A stretch of DNA of 64,000 nucleotides from Clostridiales bacterium (GTDB taxonomy: Bacteria; Bacillota; Clostridia; Peptostreptococcales; Anaerovoracaceae). The stretch lies in the NCBI GenBank assembly GCA_015258265.1, contig JABZIP010000002.1, positions 1 through 64,000 of the forward strand. The letters run 5' to 3'. A program made the translations under genes and the position numbers. The notes beneath the pieces were generated by a model. The model searched no databases. It was not told the origin of the DNA and saw nothing but the letters and a program-made list of their open reading frames with translations. Of this stretch, positions 35,273 through 43,064 are shown one piece after another (within the stretch, counting starts at the first letter, position 1; every line of letters begins with the position of its first letter).

Positions 35273-35785
35273 ATGAAACATATTATGTATGGAAGATTAG
35301 GAACAGAGGTTGAATTTCGAGAAATGAAAAACGGTGAAGGCGAATATGCAACACTAGGAATTTATACTCCCGTTAGTAAATACAAGGAAAATGAACCTAA
35401 AAAAAATGAAGATGTGTATTACAATTTAATTTGTGTGAATGAAAAGGAAATTTCAAAAATTAAGCAAATGGATTTAAAAAAAGGTGATACAATAAATTTC
35501 ATTGGCAGTCTAAGCTCTGATTCGTACGAAAATAAAGATGGCAAAAAAATCGTGCGCCCTAAATATTTTATCGAATATATTGATCCGGAAAAAGGAAAAG
35601 AAGCGAGCTTATATAAGTTTGTTGATGATGCAATCACAAGAGCAATAGACAATTTTGATTTTGCACTCGAAGAAGAGAAAAAAATGAAAAAGGAAAAAAT
35701 GCAGCCTAAGTCAGATAAAAAAGATGAGCTATCTAATTTTAAAGATAAAAGCATCGAAGATATTGGTGAAATAAAACCGTTTTAA
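35273..35785 (+). CDS. ssb: Single-stranded DNA-binding protein (divergent SSB)
   Basis: A 170-residue protein with an OB-fold-like N-terminal domain of about 110 residues (start MYGRLGTEVEFREM, strand YYNLICVNEKE, turn GDTINFIGSLSSDSYENKDGKK) and a charged linker leading to an acidic tail ending DIGEIKPF, the partner-docking tip of SSB proteins. The N-terminal sequence is divergent from chromosomal SSB. It would coat single-stranded DNA during transfer or replication of the element. It is the last gene of the long transfer operon, followed by a strong terminator. Confidence 0.8.
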   Translation: MKHIMYGRLGTEVEFREMKNGEGEYATLGIYTPVSKYKENEPKKNEDVYYNLICVNEKEISKIKQMDLKKGDTINFIGSLSSDSYENKDGKKIVRPKYFIEYIDPEKGKEASLYKFVDDAITRAIDNFDFALEEEKKMKKEKMQPKSDKKDELSNFKDKSIEDIGEIKPF

Positions 35786-35791
35786 AATGGC

Positions 35792-35827
35792 AAATGCTCC
35801 CGGAACAAAAAAGTTTCGGGAGCATTT
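35792..35827 (+). terminator. Terminator of the transfer operon
   Basis: A 15-bp stem (35792-35806 with 35813-35827, one G-T mismatch pair) with a 6-base A loop ending in a run of T. This closes the block from the coupling protein to SSB. Confidence 0.85.
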
Positions 35828-35854
35828 TTAACTAAAAGAAAGGAATATTAAAAA

Positions 35855-36811
35855 ATGAACAAATTTACATATAGCCCGATAGGAGCTATTCAATTTTTAA
35901 AACAAAATAAAAACAAAATAGGCAATTTAACAATGATTGAAAAAAGTGTATTTGGGGCTTTATGTAATTTTTCTAATAAAGAGGGAATTTGTTATCCAAA
36001 AGTAGCGACAATAGCAGAAAGTATTAGTTGCACTAAGCGAAGTGTGCAAAAGGCTTTCGTTGTGCTTCTAAATAAAGGTTTAATCAGAAGAACTTTTCAG
36101 TTCAATAAAACAACCGGTTTACAAAGACAAAATCTTTATGCCATAAATCTTAATGCGGATTTACTTGAAGAATGGGCAAATTTAAACAAAAAACATATGC
36201 AAAAAGAAAAAGAGCGTAGAGCTTATCAAGAGCAAAAGAATGTAATTATAAAAAAGAGAATCGCAGAAAAAGAAAATATAGATAAAAGAGAAAAAAACGA
36301 GGCTCTAAAACTCGATTTAAGAGATGAAATAAAAGAACTTAAGGGTAAATATCAAATATATAAAAAGAAAGCAACAAAAGCAAAAATAGAGCTTAAAATA
36401 CAGATGATTATTGTTAAAAAGTACATTCAAAAAATAAAAAGCAATAGTTTAAATATTAGGGATAGAGAGTTCTTAACTAAAAATATTTCAAATATATACA
36501 AAAACCTTGAAAAATCAATACTTATATCGCCTTTATACCATGAATATGGTTCACCCCCAGAAAAGAACATTGCTTACGCAAAATATTACTTACTCAAAAA
36601 GAAAAAAAGAAAATTATATATTTCAAAAACTAATAATTCAAAGGCAGGTGTAAAAAAATGTCTAAAAAACGAAAAAATAGGAGAATTGAAACTTTTGAAG
36701 AAAGAAAAAGAATTAGAGAAATGCTTATACAGGGATATACGGTTAGTCAAATTGCAGAAGAATTTGATATATCAATTTCGACAATTTATAGAGAAATACA
36801 GCTCGGAATAG
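35855..36811 (+). CDS. Winged-helix protein, replication-initiator-like, with basic tail
   Basis: A 318-residue protein. Residues about 22-105 form a winged helix of the HTH_36 type seen at the start of plasmid replication or phage regulatory proteins (LTMIEKSVFGALCNF, ICYPKVATIAESISCTKRSVQKAFVVLLNKG). The remainder is very Lys-rich and helical. The last ~52 codons overlap the following gene by 154 bases in another frame, which is hardly natural; the original C-terminus may have been lost by insertion or frameshift near 36.6 kb. It starts after a terminator with an AAAGGAA site. Confidence 0.6.
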   Translation: MNKFTYSPIGAIQFLKQNKNKIGNLTMIEKSVFGALCNFSNKEGICYPKVATIAESISCTKRSVQKAFVVLLNKGLIRRTFQFNKTTGLQRQNLYAINLNADLLEEWANLNKKHMQKEKERRAYQEQKNVIIKKRIAEKENIDKREKNEALKLDLRDEIKELKGKYQIYKKKATKAKIELKIQMIIVKKYIQKIKSNSLNIRDREFLTKNISNIYKNLEKSILISPLYHEYGSPPEKNIAYAKYYLLKKKKRKLYISKTNNSKAGVKKCLKNEKIGELKLLKKEKELEKCLYRDIRLVKLQKNLIYQFRQFIEKYSSE

Positions 36812-37089
36812 AACCAGTTGATAAAAAATTGTCATACAATCCTGAGATTGCTCAGAAAAAGTTTGAGGATAAAGTTGAAAGCCTAAAAAAGTTAAGAAAA
36901 AAACCAAAAAAAGCCAAAAATGCGGCAGAGGAACTTAATAATGACTTGAGAATGGGAACACTACTATTTAAAGAAATACTTGAGAAAGTGGATATATCTC
37001 GAAATACAATATTAAAAAATATTAAAAATGGAATGTACCCTGATATTTCAACGAAATTTAAGTTTTATTCGAAAAAACAAAAAAGATAA
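36658..37089 (+). CDS. Small IS30-like HTH protein
   Basis: A 143-residue basic protein. Residues about 10-50 (TFEERKRIREMLIQGYTVSQIAEEF, then SISTIYREI) resemble the N-terminal HTH of IS30-family transposases; a second HTH-like unit lies near 105-130 (EILEKVDISRNTILKNIKNGMYPDI). It lacks the DDE catalytic domain. It ends 17 bases before the transposase start, and the transposase has the same bipartite HTH layout, so this may be an accessory DNA-binding protein or repressor that recognises the same ends. It overlaps the preceding gene by 154 bases. Confidence 0.6.
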   Translation: MSKKRKNRRIETFEERKRIREMLIQGYTVSQIAEEFDISISTIYREIQLGIEPVDKKLSYNPEIAQKKFEDKVESLKKLRKKPKKAKNAAEELNNDLRMGTLLFKEILEKVDISRNTILKNIKNGMYPDISTKFKFYSKKQKR

Positions 37090-37106
37090 CTTTGCAGGAG
37101 TGTTTT

Positions 37107-38168
37107 ATGCAAATCCAAAGAAATTTTAAACATTTAACGATGACAGATAGACATACTTTAGAAAAATTATTACGAGCAGGAGAGAGCATTTCACGAATTG
37201 CTCAAATTTTGGAAAAACATATAAGCACAATTTATAGGGAATTAAAAAAGGGCAAGTATGAGCATATAAAAGATAATTACTTTAATATTGTTAAGGAACA
37301 ACGATATGCAGCAGAACTTGCGCAAAAAAAATATGAGTTGAATCTAAAAAATAAAGGGAAAAAATTAAAAATCATAGGCGATGTTAAACAAATAAATTAT
37401 ATAAATACTATGCTTTCAGCAGGATTGTATAGTCCTCAAAGTGTATTATATTTAATTCAGAAAAATGAAATAAAATTTGATGTTAAAATCAATAGTGTAA
37501 ACACTCTTTACAGTTACATAAAAAAAGGGATTTTCCCTGATATTACAATGGATTTCAGTCTTGTAAAAAAGAAAAAGCACAGAAAAAGAAAGATTAAAAT
37601 TGTTAAAAAATGTCCTTCCGGAATTAGCATAGAAAAAAGACCAATAGATATTGATAATCGTGAAATATTTGGACATTGGGAAATGGATTCCGTCATAGGC
37701 AGTAAAAGAAGTGAAAAAGTAATACTCACTTTTCTTGAGAGGAAAACACGAAAAGTAATACTTGAATTAGCTAAAAATCATAGCGCAATAGAAGTAGTTA
37801 GAGCTTTAAACAGAATTGAAAAGCGTTACAAATCGGGTTTCTTTAGCATTTTTAAGAGCATGACATCTGATAATGGAACTGAATTTTCTGATACGAAAGG
37901 ACTTCAAAAAGCGTTGTATAGAAAAGGAGATAGAACTGTTATATATACTTGTCATCCTTACTGTTCGTTTGAAAGAGGAAGCAATGAAAATGTGCATAAG
38001 TTCATCAGAAGATTTTTTCCAAAAGGTGAGAGCTTTAAAAATTTAAGCAGAAATAAACTTAAAGAAATAGAAAAATATATAAATAACTATCCTAGACATC
38101 TTTTTAAGGGGAAATGTGCAGAAGAAATTTTTAAAATTGAATTAGAAATATTGCATAATACATCATAA
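37107..38168 (+). CDS. IS30-family DDE transposase
   Basis: A 353-residue transposase of normal length for IS30. N-terminal HTH (about 8-45, with ISRIAQILEKHISTIYREL), a second HTH near 95-140 (LYSPQSVLYLI; YSYIKKGIFPDI), then the DDE domain with first Asp in FGHWEMDSVIG, second Asp in MTSDNGTEF, and Glu in the SFERGSNENVHKF block. All three catalytic residues are present, so it may be active. The start is the ATG at 37107 with GCAGGAG 6 bases upstream. IS30-like DDE enzymes mobilise the staphylococcal element ICE6013, and this gene lies at the apparent right edge of the conjugative element. No flanking IS-type terminal repeats were found by eye. Confidence 0.88.
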   Translation: MQIQRNFKHLTMTDRHTLEKLLRAGESISRIAQILEKHISTIYRELKKGKYEHIKDNYFNIVKEQRYAAELAQKKYELNLKNKGKKLKIIGDVKQINYINTMLSAGLYSPQSVLYLIQKNEIKFDVKINSVNTLYSYIKKGIFPDITMDFSLVKKKKHRKRKIKIVKKCPSGISIEKRPIDIDNREIFGHWEMDSVIGSKRSEKVILTFLERKTRKVILELAKNHSAIEVVRALNRIEKRYKSGFFSIFKSMTSDNGTEFSDTKGLQKALYRKGDRTVIYTCHPYCSFERGSNENVHKFIRRFFPKGESFKNLSRNKLKEIEKYINNYPRHLFKGKCAEEIFKIELEILHNTS

Positions 38169-38403
38169 ATCTTGGTATATTTTGGCATAGTTTTTTCTTT
38201 TGCGGTAGTAAAATTTAACTATCGCTATTTTGAGTGTAATTAAAAGGCAATTTTATTTCAAATGGAATAAAATGTATATTTAAAACGAAGATTTTTGTTA
38301 AATTCACATTAAAATATACTAAAAAAATTTTTTAAAAATTTTTTTAAAAATAATAGCGGTAAGTATTGACATTTAGAAAAAAAGGGAAATTGTTAAAAAA
38401 ATC
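38169..38403. other. AT-rich junction region with small hairpin
   Basis: Very AT-rich with no gene. It holds an imperfect hairpin (38202-38209 with 38218-38225, 7 of 8 pairs) followed by a short T-run, possibly the transposase terminator; long A/T tracts at 38321-38352; and a TTGACA at 38366-38371 without a good -10. The right end of the element is probably here, but no terminal repeat can be named without the left end. Confidence 0.5.
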
Positions 38404-38432
38404 TTGACAAAGTTAGCAATAGCTATTATCAT
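38404..38432 (+). promoter_or_regulatory. Sigma-A promoter of the feo operon
   Basis: TTGACA at 38404-38409 and TATCAT at 38427-38432, spacer 17 bases. The spacer contains an imperfect TTAGC-AAT-AGCTA repeat. Confidence 0.7.
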
Positions 38433-38450
38433 ATATATGTTATAGGTGAG

Positions 38451-38466
38451 CAAAGGCTAACCTTTG
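38451..38466 (+). promoter_or_regulatory. Candidate metal-regulator operator upstream of feoA
   Basis: CAAAGG-CTAA-CCTTTG is a perfect 6-bp inverted repeat located about 20 bases after the -10 box. On the minus strand it reads AGGTTAGCC, close to half of the DtxR/IdeR iron box. A DtxR-family regulator is encoded at 57368-57736. Confidence 0.4.
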
Positions 38467-38498
38467 ACGATTTAGTATAGTAAAATCAGGAGAAAGAT

Positions 38499-38711
38499 AT
38501 GTTACCATTATTATTTGCGAAACAGGGAGAGCGCTATACGATTAAACAAATCGGTGGATCGCAAGAGCAGAAAAAACATTTGGAGAATTTGGGCTTTGTT
38601 GTCGGTGGAGAGATAATTGTTGTAAACGAGAGCGCCGGGAATTTGATAGTCAATGTGAAAGAGTCCCGAGTTGGCGTCAGTTTGGAATTGGCAAAAAAAA
38701 TTATGATATGA
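38499..38711 (+). CDS. feoA: FeoA-domain protein (first copy)
   Basis: A 70-residue SH3-like FeoA domain: GERYTIKQIGGSQEQKKHLENLGFVVGGEIIVVNESAGNLIV follows the FeoA pattern of a short first strand, the helix and the LGFVxGxxI turn, and the C-terminal GVSLELAKKIMI replaces the usual RVALGxxxAxxI. FeoA interacts with FeoB in ferrous iron import. AGGAGAAA lies before the ATG. A second FeoA gene follows after 31 bases; paired small FeoA proteins are common in Clostridia. Confidence 0.88.
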   Translation: MLPLLFAKQGERYTIKQIGGSQEQKKHLENLGFVVGGEIIVVNESAGNLIVNVKESRVGVSLELAKKIMI

Positions 38712-38742
38712 TAGGCATAAATAAAAGCAGGAGGGAATACGA

Positions 38743-38964
38743 ATGAAAACATTAGGCGAGGTTAAGGTTGGTGAAAGTGCGAGAATTGTGAAGTTACACG
38801 GTGAAGGCGCTGTAAAGAAGAGGCTTATGGATATGGGCATCACAAAAGGGGCAGAGGTTTTGGTGCGCAAGGTTGCACCGCTCGGAGATCCTATGGAAAT
38901 TACAGTGCGCGGTTACGAGCTTTCTGTTAGAAAAGAAGATGCAAAACTTATAGAAATCAACTAA
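38743..38964 (+). CDS. feoA: FeoA-domain protein (second copy)
   Basis: A 73-residue FeoA protein of canonical type: GESARIVKLHGEGAVKKRL, the MDMGITKGAEVLV turn with Met-Gly-Ile, and the GYELSVRKEDAKLIEI ending. It is closer to consensus than the first copy. It is placed between feoA1 and feoB with AGGAGGG before the start, so it belongs to the iron(II) uptake operon. It probably regulates or stabilises the FeoB pore complex. Confidence 0.92.
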   Translation: MKTLGEVKVGESARIVKLHGEGAVKKRLMDMGITKGAEVLVRKVAPLGDPMEITVRGYELSVRKEDAKLIEIN

Positions 38965-38992
38965 TCAATATAAGGGAGGAAATGTTTTTAAA

Positions 38993-41398
38993 ATGGCAGA
39001 AAAGAAAATTATAGCACTTGCGGGTAATCCAAACAGCGGAAAAACTACATTATTTAATGCTCTTACAGGAGCAAATCAGTTTGTTGGTAACTGGCCGGGT
39101 GTTACAGTAGAAAAAAAAGAAGGTAAGCTAAAAAAGCATTCGGATGTAATAATTACAGACTTGCCCGGAATTTATTCGTTATCTCCTTATACTTTGGAAG
39201 AAGTCGTTGCGCGAAACTATCTAATAGATTCCAGTCCGGACGCAATCTTAAATATCATAGACGGAAGCAATTTGGAGAGAAATCTCTATCTTACAACTCA
39301 GCTTCTTGAGATAGGATTGCCGGTTGTAATAGCAATCAACATGATGGATGTTGTGCGAAAGAACGGCGACAAAATAGATATTGAGAAACTTTCACTGGCG
39401 CTTGGTTGTCCTGTAGTCGAAATATCGGCACTCAAAAATGAGGGGATTGACAAACTTGTAAATGCGGCGATAGAGGCGGCATCAACTAAAGCGAAGGAAC
39501 CTGAGCATATTTTTAGCGGTATCGTTGAGCATGCGATCGCGCATATAGAAGAAGAATGTTTGCACCATATGCCAAGCGAAAAACAGCGCTGGTTTGCAAT
39601 TAAAATCTTTGAGCGCGATGAAAAAATTATTGAAAAGCTCGGAATCAAAGAAAAAATGCAGCATGTAGAAAATGACATCGTTGCTGCTGAAAAAGAGATG
39701 GATGACGATGCGGAGAGCATCATAACCGGAGAAAGATATGTAAGAATCAAGAATATTCTGGACGGCATTTATGAAAAGAAGCGTGCAGGACAGATGACTA
39801 TATCCGACAAAATCGACCAAGTTGTAACAAACAGAATATTGGCACTGCCGATATTTGTGGCAGTGATGTTCGTAGTATATTATCTATCCATTACGACTGT
39901 GGGAACTATGTGCACAGACTGGGTAAACGACAATTTGTTCGGCGCCGGATGGAGAGTTTTGGGAATCGGAACTGCTGAATATGAACAGGCGGTAGAAGCG
40001 TATGCCGTACCGGGAGCTGAAAAAGAAGCATTTGAAGCGGCGCTGGACGAAGCGGGATTAAAACCAAGCGATCCGGAGGCGAAAAATATTACGGCTGAGG
40101 CTGTTCTTCATGACGACAACGGAGAGGTAACGGACAAAATCGCTGTCGACTACAATGAATACAAAAAAGTAAGAAAAATTAAAGAACCTGCGCCTGAAGA
40201 CTACGGAACATTTGTACCGAGCATACCGGACCTCGTGGGAGGCGGGCTTGATGCTATAAATTGCGCACCTTGGCTGAGAGGACTGATTATTGACGGAATC
40301 ATAGGCGGAGTCGGTGCTGTACTCGGTTTCTTGCCGCAGATGCTTGTCCTATTCCTCCTTCTTGCAATTCTGGAAGGCTGCGGATATATGGCGAGAATTG
40401 CATTCGTTATGGATAGGATATTTAGAAAATTCGGACTTTCGGGTAAATCGTTCATACCTATGCTTATAGGAACAGGATGTAGTGTACCGGGAATTTTGGC
40501 TTCGCGTACAATCGAAAGCGAAAATGATAGAAGAATGACTATTATAACGACATCGTTTATGCCTTGTGGAGCTAAGCTGCCTATCATCGCATTGATTTCC
40601 GGAGCGCTTTTCGGAAACGCGGCATGGGTTACAACCAGTGCTTATTTTGCAGGAATAGTGGCGATTATAGTTTCCGGCATAATACTTAAAAAGACGAAAT
40701 TGTTTGCAGGCGATCCCGCCCCGTTTGTAATGGAGCTTCCTCCGTACCATGTGCCTACTGTGATAAATGTACTTCGTTCTATGTGGGAACGTGGTTCTGC
40801 GTTCGTAAAGAAAGCGGGAACTATTATCCTTGTTTCTGCAATCTTGCTGTGGTTCCTAATGAACTTCGGATTTGAAAACGGATTTGGAATGGTCGACAAT
40901 CTAAACAATTCGATACTTGCTAAGATGGGTAATTTGATTGCTTGGATTTTCATACCTATGGGATTCGGCGATTGGAGAGCTGCGGTGGCAACTATTACAG
41001 GACTGATTGCTAAGGAAAATGTAGTAGGAACATTTGGAGTACTGTATGGAGGATTCGACACAGTGGCAGCAAACGGATGGCAGATTTGGGATCAAATGCG
41101 TATGATGTTCACACCGCTTTCGGGGTATGCATTCTTACTTTTCAACTTGCTTTGTGCACCTTGCTTTGCGGCTATCGGAGCAATCAGAAGAGAGATGAAC
41201 GATACGAAGTGGACTTGGATTGCGGTTGGATATCAGTGCGGACTTGCATATGTAGTGTCGCTGATTTTCTATCAAATAGGCATGGCATTTACAGGTAATG
41301 CAAATCCTGTAGGACTCGCAGTTGCTGTAATATTGCTTGCCGGAATGCTATACCTTTTGTTTAGACCTACACCTAAAGAGCGAAAGACAACAAAATAA
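38993..41398 (+). CDS. feoB: Ferrous iron transporter FeoB
   Basis: An 801-residue FeoB. G-protein domain: G1 GNPNSGKT at 11-18, G3 DLPG near 56-59, G4 NMMD near 116-119, G5 SAL near 144. A GDI-like helical domain follows to about 270, and the membrane part begins near 280. Between about 315 and 410 there is a soluble, Ala/Glu-rich stretch inserted after the first membrane helix, longer than in E. coli FeoB. The two Gate motifs with Cys are visible (MLIGTGCSVPGILASR; FNLLCAPCFAAIGAI). It imports Fe(II) across the cytoplasmic membrane. Confidence 0.95.
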   Translation: MAEKKIIALAGNPNSGKTTLFNALTGANQFVGNWPGVTVEKKEGKLKKHSDVIITDLPGIYSLSPYTLEEVVARNYLIDSSPDAILNIIDGSNLERNLYLTTQLLEIGLPVVIAINMMDVVRKNGDKIDIEKLSLALGCPVVEISALKNEGIDKLVNAAIEAASTKAKEPEHIFSGIVEHAIAHIEEECLHHMPSEKQRWFAIKIFERDEKIIEKLGIKEKMQHVENDIVAAEKEMDDDAESIITGERYVRIKNILDGIYEKKRAGQMTISDKIDQVVTNRILALPIFVAVMFVVYYLSITTVGTMCTDWVNDNLFGAGWRVLGIGTAEYEQAVEAYAVPGAEKEAFEAALDEAGLKPSDPEAKNITAEAVLHDDNGEVTDKIAVDYNEYKKVRKIKEPAPEDYGTFVPSIPDLVGGGLDAINCAPWLRGLIIDGIIGGVGAVLGFLPQMLVLFLLLAILEGCGYMARIAFVMDRIFRKFGLSGKSFIPMLIGTGCSVPGILASRTIESENDRRMTIITTSFMPCGAKLPIIALISGALFGNAAWVTTSAYFAGIVAIIVSGIILKKTKLFAGDPAPFVMELPPYHVPTVINVLRSMWERGSAFVKKAGTIILVSAILLWFLMNFGFENGFGMVDNLNNSILAKMGNLIAWIFIPMGFGDWRAAVATITGLIAKENVVGTFGVLYGGFDTVAANGWQIWDQMRMMFTPLSGYAFLLFNLLCAPCFAAIGAIRREMNDTKWTWIAVGYQCGLAYVVSLIFYQIGMAFTGNANPVGLAVAVILLAGMLYLLFRPTPKERKTTK

Positions 41399-41445
41399 AA
41401 GGATAGTATTTAAATAAATCAATCAATAAAAAGGGAGGTAAGTGT

Positions 41446-41640
41446 ATGAGTGAAACTATGGGGACAATAATTGTCGGCGGAATATTACTTTTGGTAGTTG
41501 CTGCTATATTGGCGAATATGATTTCTAAGAAGAAAAAGGGAGAATCCAGTTGCGGATGCGGCTGTTCGGGCTGTGCAGGAGAAAGCACTTGCCACCCGCA
41601 AATTGAAAAAACGGAAAAAGAAGGCAAAAAAGAAGAATAG
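41446..41640 (+). CDS. FeoB-associated Cys-rich membrane protein
   Basis: A 64-residue protein with one N-terminal transmembrane helix (about 7-26), a Lys-rich stop and a SSCGCGCSGCAGESTC cluster of six Cys, then a charged tail. It matches the short Cys-rich proteins found directly after feoB in Firmicutes, which may handle iron on the cytoplasmic side. GGGAGG precedes the ATG. Confidence 0.88.
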   Translation: MSETMGTIIVGGILLLVVAAILANMISKKKKGESSCGCGCSGCAGESTCHPQIEKTEKEGKKEE

Positions 41641-41644
41641 CAAT

Positions 41645-41675
41645 ATATTAGCACCTCGAATGGAGGTGCTAATAT
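41645..41675 (+). terminator. Hairpin at the end of the feo operon
   Basis: A perfect 13-bp inverted repeat (41645-41657 with 41663-41675) around a 5-base loop, starting just after the stop of the Cys-rich protein gene. The T-run after it is weak. Confidence 0.6.
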
Positions 41676-41686
41676 TAGACCAAGTG

Positions 41687-41702
41687 GTTAGCGTATCCTA
41701 AC
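41687..41702 (+). promoter_or_regulatory. Candidate iron-box operator before DUF3793 and flavodoxin
   Basis: GTTAG-CGTATC-CTAAC is a perfect 5-bp inverted repeat resembling DtxR/IdeR-type boxes (TTAGGTTAG..CTAACCTAA) and the motif upstream of feoA. It lies 66 bases before the DUF3793 gene. Confidence 0.4.
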
Positions 41703-41767
41703 TTAAAAAATAGGATAGCGATAAAATGGATTGTAGCTTTGGTTTAATATTATAAAAGGAAAGAGAT

Positions 41768-42328
41768 ATGTGTGAAGAAATTTTGATAAGGCATTGCAGT
41801 CCTACACTTGCCGGAATTAAGACTGCGAATTTGGTAAATATGCCATATGAAACATATGATGAGCTTTGCATTGAACTTGAAAAATTTAATATTAAATTTG
41901 CTGAAAAAGGACTGTGTGCGCTTGCGCTTAAGTACACGAGCAAGAGGGCACTGGTATATATTTATAGGCCGTCGAAATTGGAGCGCGATTTGTCGGATTG
42001 CGAAGCCGGCACCCTTTTGGCGAATTGCGGCTACAATTCTGACAATTTGAGGGGGCATATCAAAAAGCTCGAAGAGAAAATCGAAAAAAACGGAGAATTT
42101 CCACATGAGATAGGGTTGTTTCTCGGTTATCCGCCGGAAGACGTACGCTCATTTATAGAAGAAAAATGCGGCGCTGAAAAAAAGTGTAAGTGCAGCGGAG
42201 CGTGGAAAGTATACGGCGATTTGGAAAACGCACTTAAGATATTCGGTATGTATGAGAAATGCAAGCGGATTTATTACAGCCAGTGGAAGTGCGGAAAGTC
42301 TATTGATCGGCTGATTGTGGCCGTTTGA
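41768..42328 (+). CDS. DUF3793-family protein
   Basis: A 186-residue cytoplasmic protein with the DUF3793 pattern: HCSPTLAGIKTANLV near residues 9-23, ALVYIYRPSKLERDL near 61-75, and an EIGLFLGYPPEDVRSFI block near 116-132, followed by a Cys-rich KKCKCSG stretch and a CGKS ending. The family is frequent in anaerobic Firmicutes and commonly sits beside flavodoxin and iron-transport genes, as here; a role in iron or haem handling is inferred from that context. AAAGGAAAG lies before the ATG. Confidence 0.85.
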   Translation: MCEEILIRHCSPTLAGIKTANLVNMPYETYDELCIELEKFNIKFAEKGLCALALKYTSKRALVYIYRPSKLERDLSDCEAGTLLANCGYNSDNLRGHIKKLEEKIEKNGEFPHEIGLFLGYPPEDVRSFIEEKCGAEKKCKCSGAWKVYGDLENALKIFGMYEKCKRIYYSQWKCGKSIDRLIVAV

Positions 42329-42363
42329 TATATTAAACGATAAAGTTAGAAGGAGAATTTAAA

Positions 42364-42795
42364 ATGGCAAAAGTAAAAGTAGTGTACTGGTCCGGAACCG
42401 GTAATACAGAGGCTATGGCTAATGCGATAGGAGAGGGAATAGTTGCAGGAGGCGCTGAAGCGGATGTGAAATCCGTATCCAATGCGACTGTTGAGGAACT
42501 TGTATCGGAGAATGTTTTTGCGCTCGGATGCTCTTCAATGGGAGATGAGGTGCTTGAAGAAACTGAAATGGAACCGTTTGTTGAGGAATTGGAAAAATCA
42601 GTTGCGGGTAAAAAAATTGCTTTGTTCGGCTCTTACGGTTGGGGAGACGGTCAGTGGATGCGCGATTGGCAGAAGAGAATGGCGGATGCAGGAGCTGAGG
42701 TTGTAGACGGAGAGGGACTTATTTGCAACGAATATCCTGACGATGATGCGCTTGCTAAGTGCAAAGCTCTAGGACAAAATTTGGCGGTAATGTAA
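42364..42795 (+). CDS. Flavodoxin
   Basis: A 143-residue flavodoxin. The FMN phosphate-binding loop is YWSGTGNTEAMA at about 8-19, followed by a CSSMGDEVLEE loop near 56-66 and GSYGWGDGQWM near 88-98, which flank the isoalloxazine ring. It serves as low-potential electron carrier replacing ferredoxin, typically when iron is short. Its place after DUF3793 and next to feo, with a candidate iron box upstream, fits iron regulation. AGAAGGAG precedes the ATG. Confidence 0.95.
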   Translation: MAKVKVVYWSGTGNTEAMANAIGEGIVAGGAEADVKSVSNATVEELVSENVFALGCSSMGDEVLEETEMEPFVEELEKSVAGKKIALFGSYGWGDGQWMRDWQKRMADAGAEVVDGEGLICNEYPDDDALAKCKALGQNLAVM

Positions 42796-42816
42796 CTAAA
42801 CATATCCATGATAACG

Positions 42817-42850
42817 AAAAAGTGCAGTTTGAACAAAAACTGCACTTTTT
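42817..42850 (+). terminator. Terminator after flavodoxin
   Basis: A perfect 14-bp stem (42817-42830 with 42837-42850), 6-base loop, T-run after it. Confidence 0.85.
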
Positions 42851-42963
42851 TTATTTGTTGCGCTTATCGTGCAATTTGTTTTTATATTTTTTGATCCATT
42901 TTGATGTTAATTATAGCAGATGTAACTAATAAAATTAAGCAGAGGGATTTTTGTCAAAAATCC

Positions 42964-42990
42964 TAAAGAAAACTGAAAAATTGCCGATAT
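42964..42990 (+). promoter_or_regulatory. SigD (sigma-28) flagellar promoter
   Basis: TAAA at 42964-42967, a 15-base spacer and GCCGATAT at 42983-42990 match the Bacillus subtilis SigD consensus exactly. It lies 75 bases upstream of flgM and marks the following operon as a late flagellar unit. Confidence 0.85.
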
Positions 42991-43064
42991 ACTATTTGAG
43001 AAAGTTTAAATAGTCAAAAAATGTAAATGTGGACATAATAAAATACAAAGAAGAGGTGGTAGAC

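Larger units (their letters stand above)
1..38168. mobile_element. Integrated conjugative element, right-hand part (left end outside window)
   Basis: This interval is strongly AT-rich and holds linked mobility genes: ParA and ParB partition proteins, a Toprim primase-like protein, replication-relaxation-like proteins, VirD4, VirB4, VirB6 and VirB2-like transfer proteins, a Tad pilus set, a DarB-like methylase-helicase, SSB and an IS30-type transposase. Past about 38.2 kb the genes become typical chromosomal ones (feo, flagella) and base composition changes. No tyrosine or serine recombinase is visible, so the integration enzyme is either left of the window or the IS30-like DDE transposase at the right edge. 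The precise right end and the terminal repeats could not be fixed. An integrated plasmid is a possible alternative reading. Confidence 0.8.

Noticed and set aside
36600..38300. A simple IS30 insertion sequence with terminal inverted repeats
   Set aside because: No 20-30 bp inverted repeat was found by eye around the transposase on either side. It could still be missed if imperfect, so the gene is listed without IS borders.
38321..38352. Long A/T tracts as a terminator hairpin
   Set aside because: The runs pair only A with T and lack a G-C clamp. They are more probably bent, AT-rich junction DNA.
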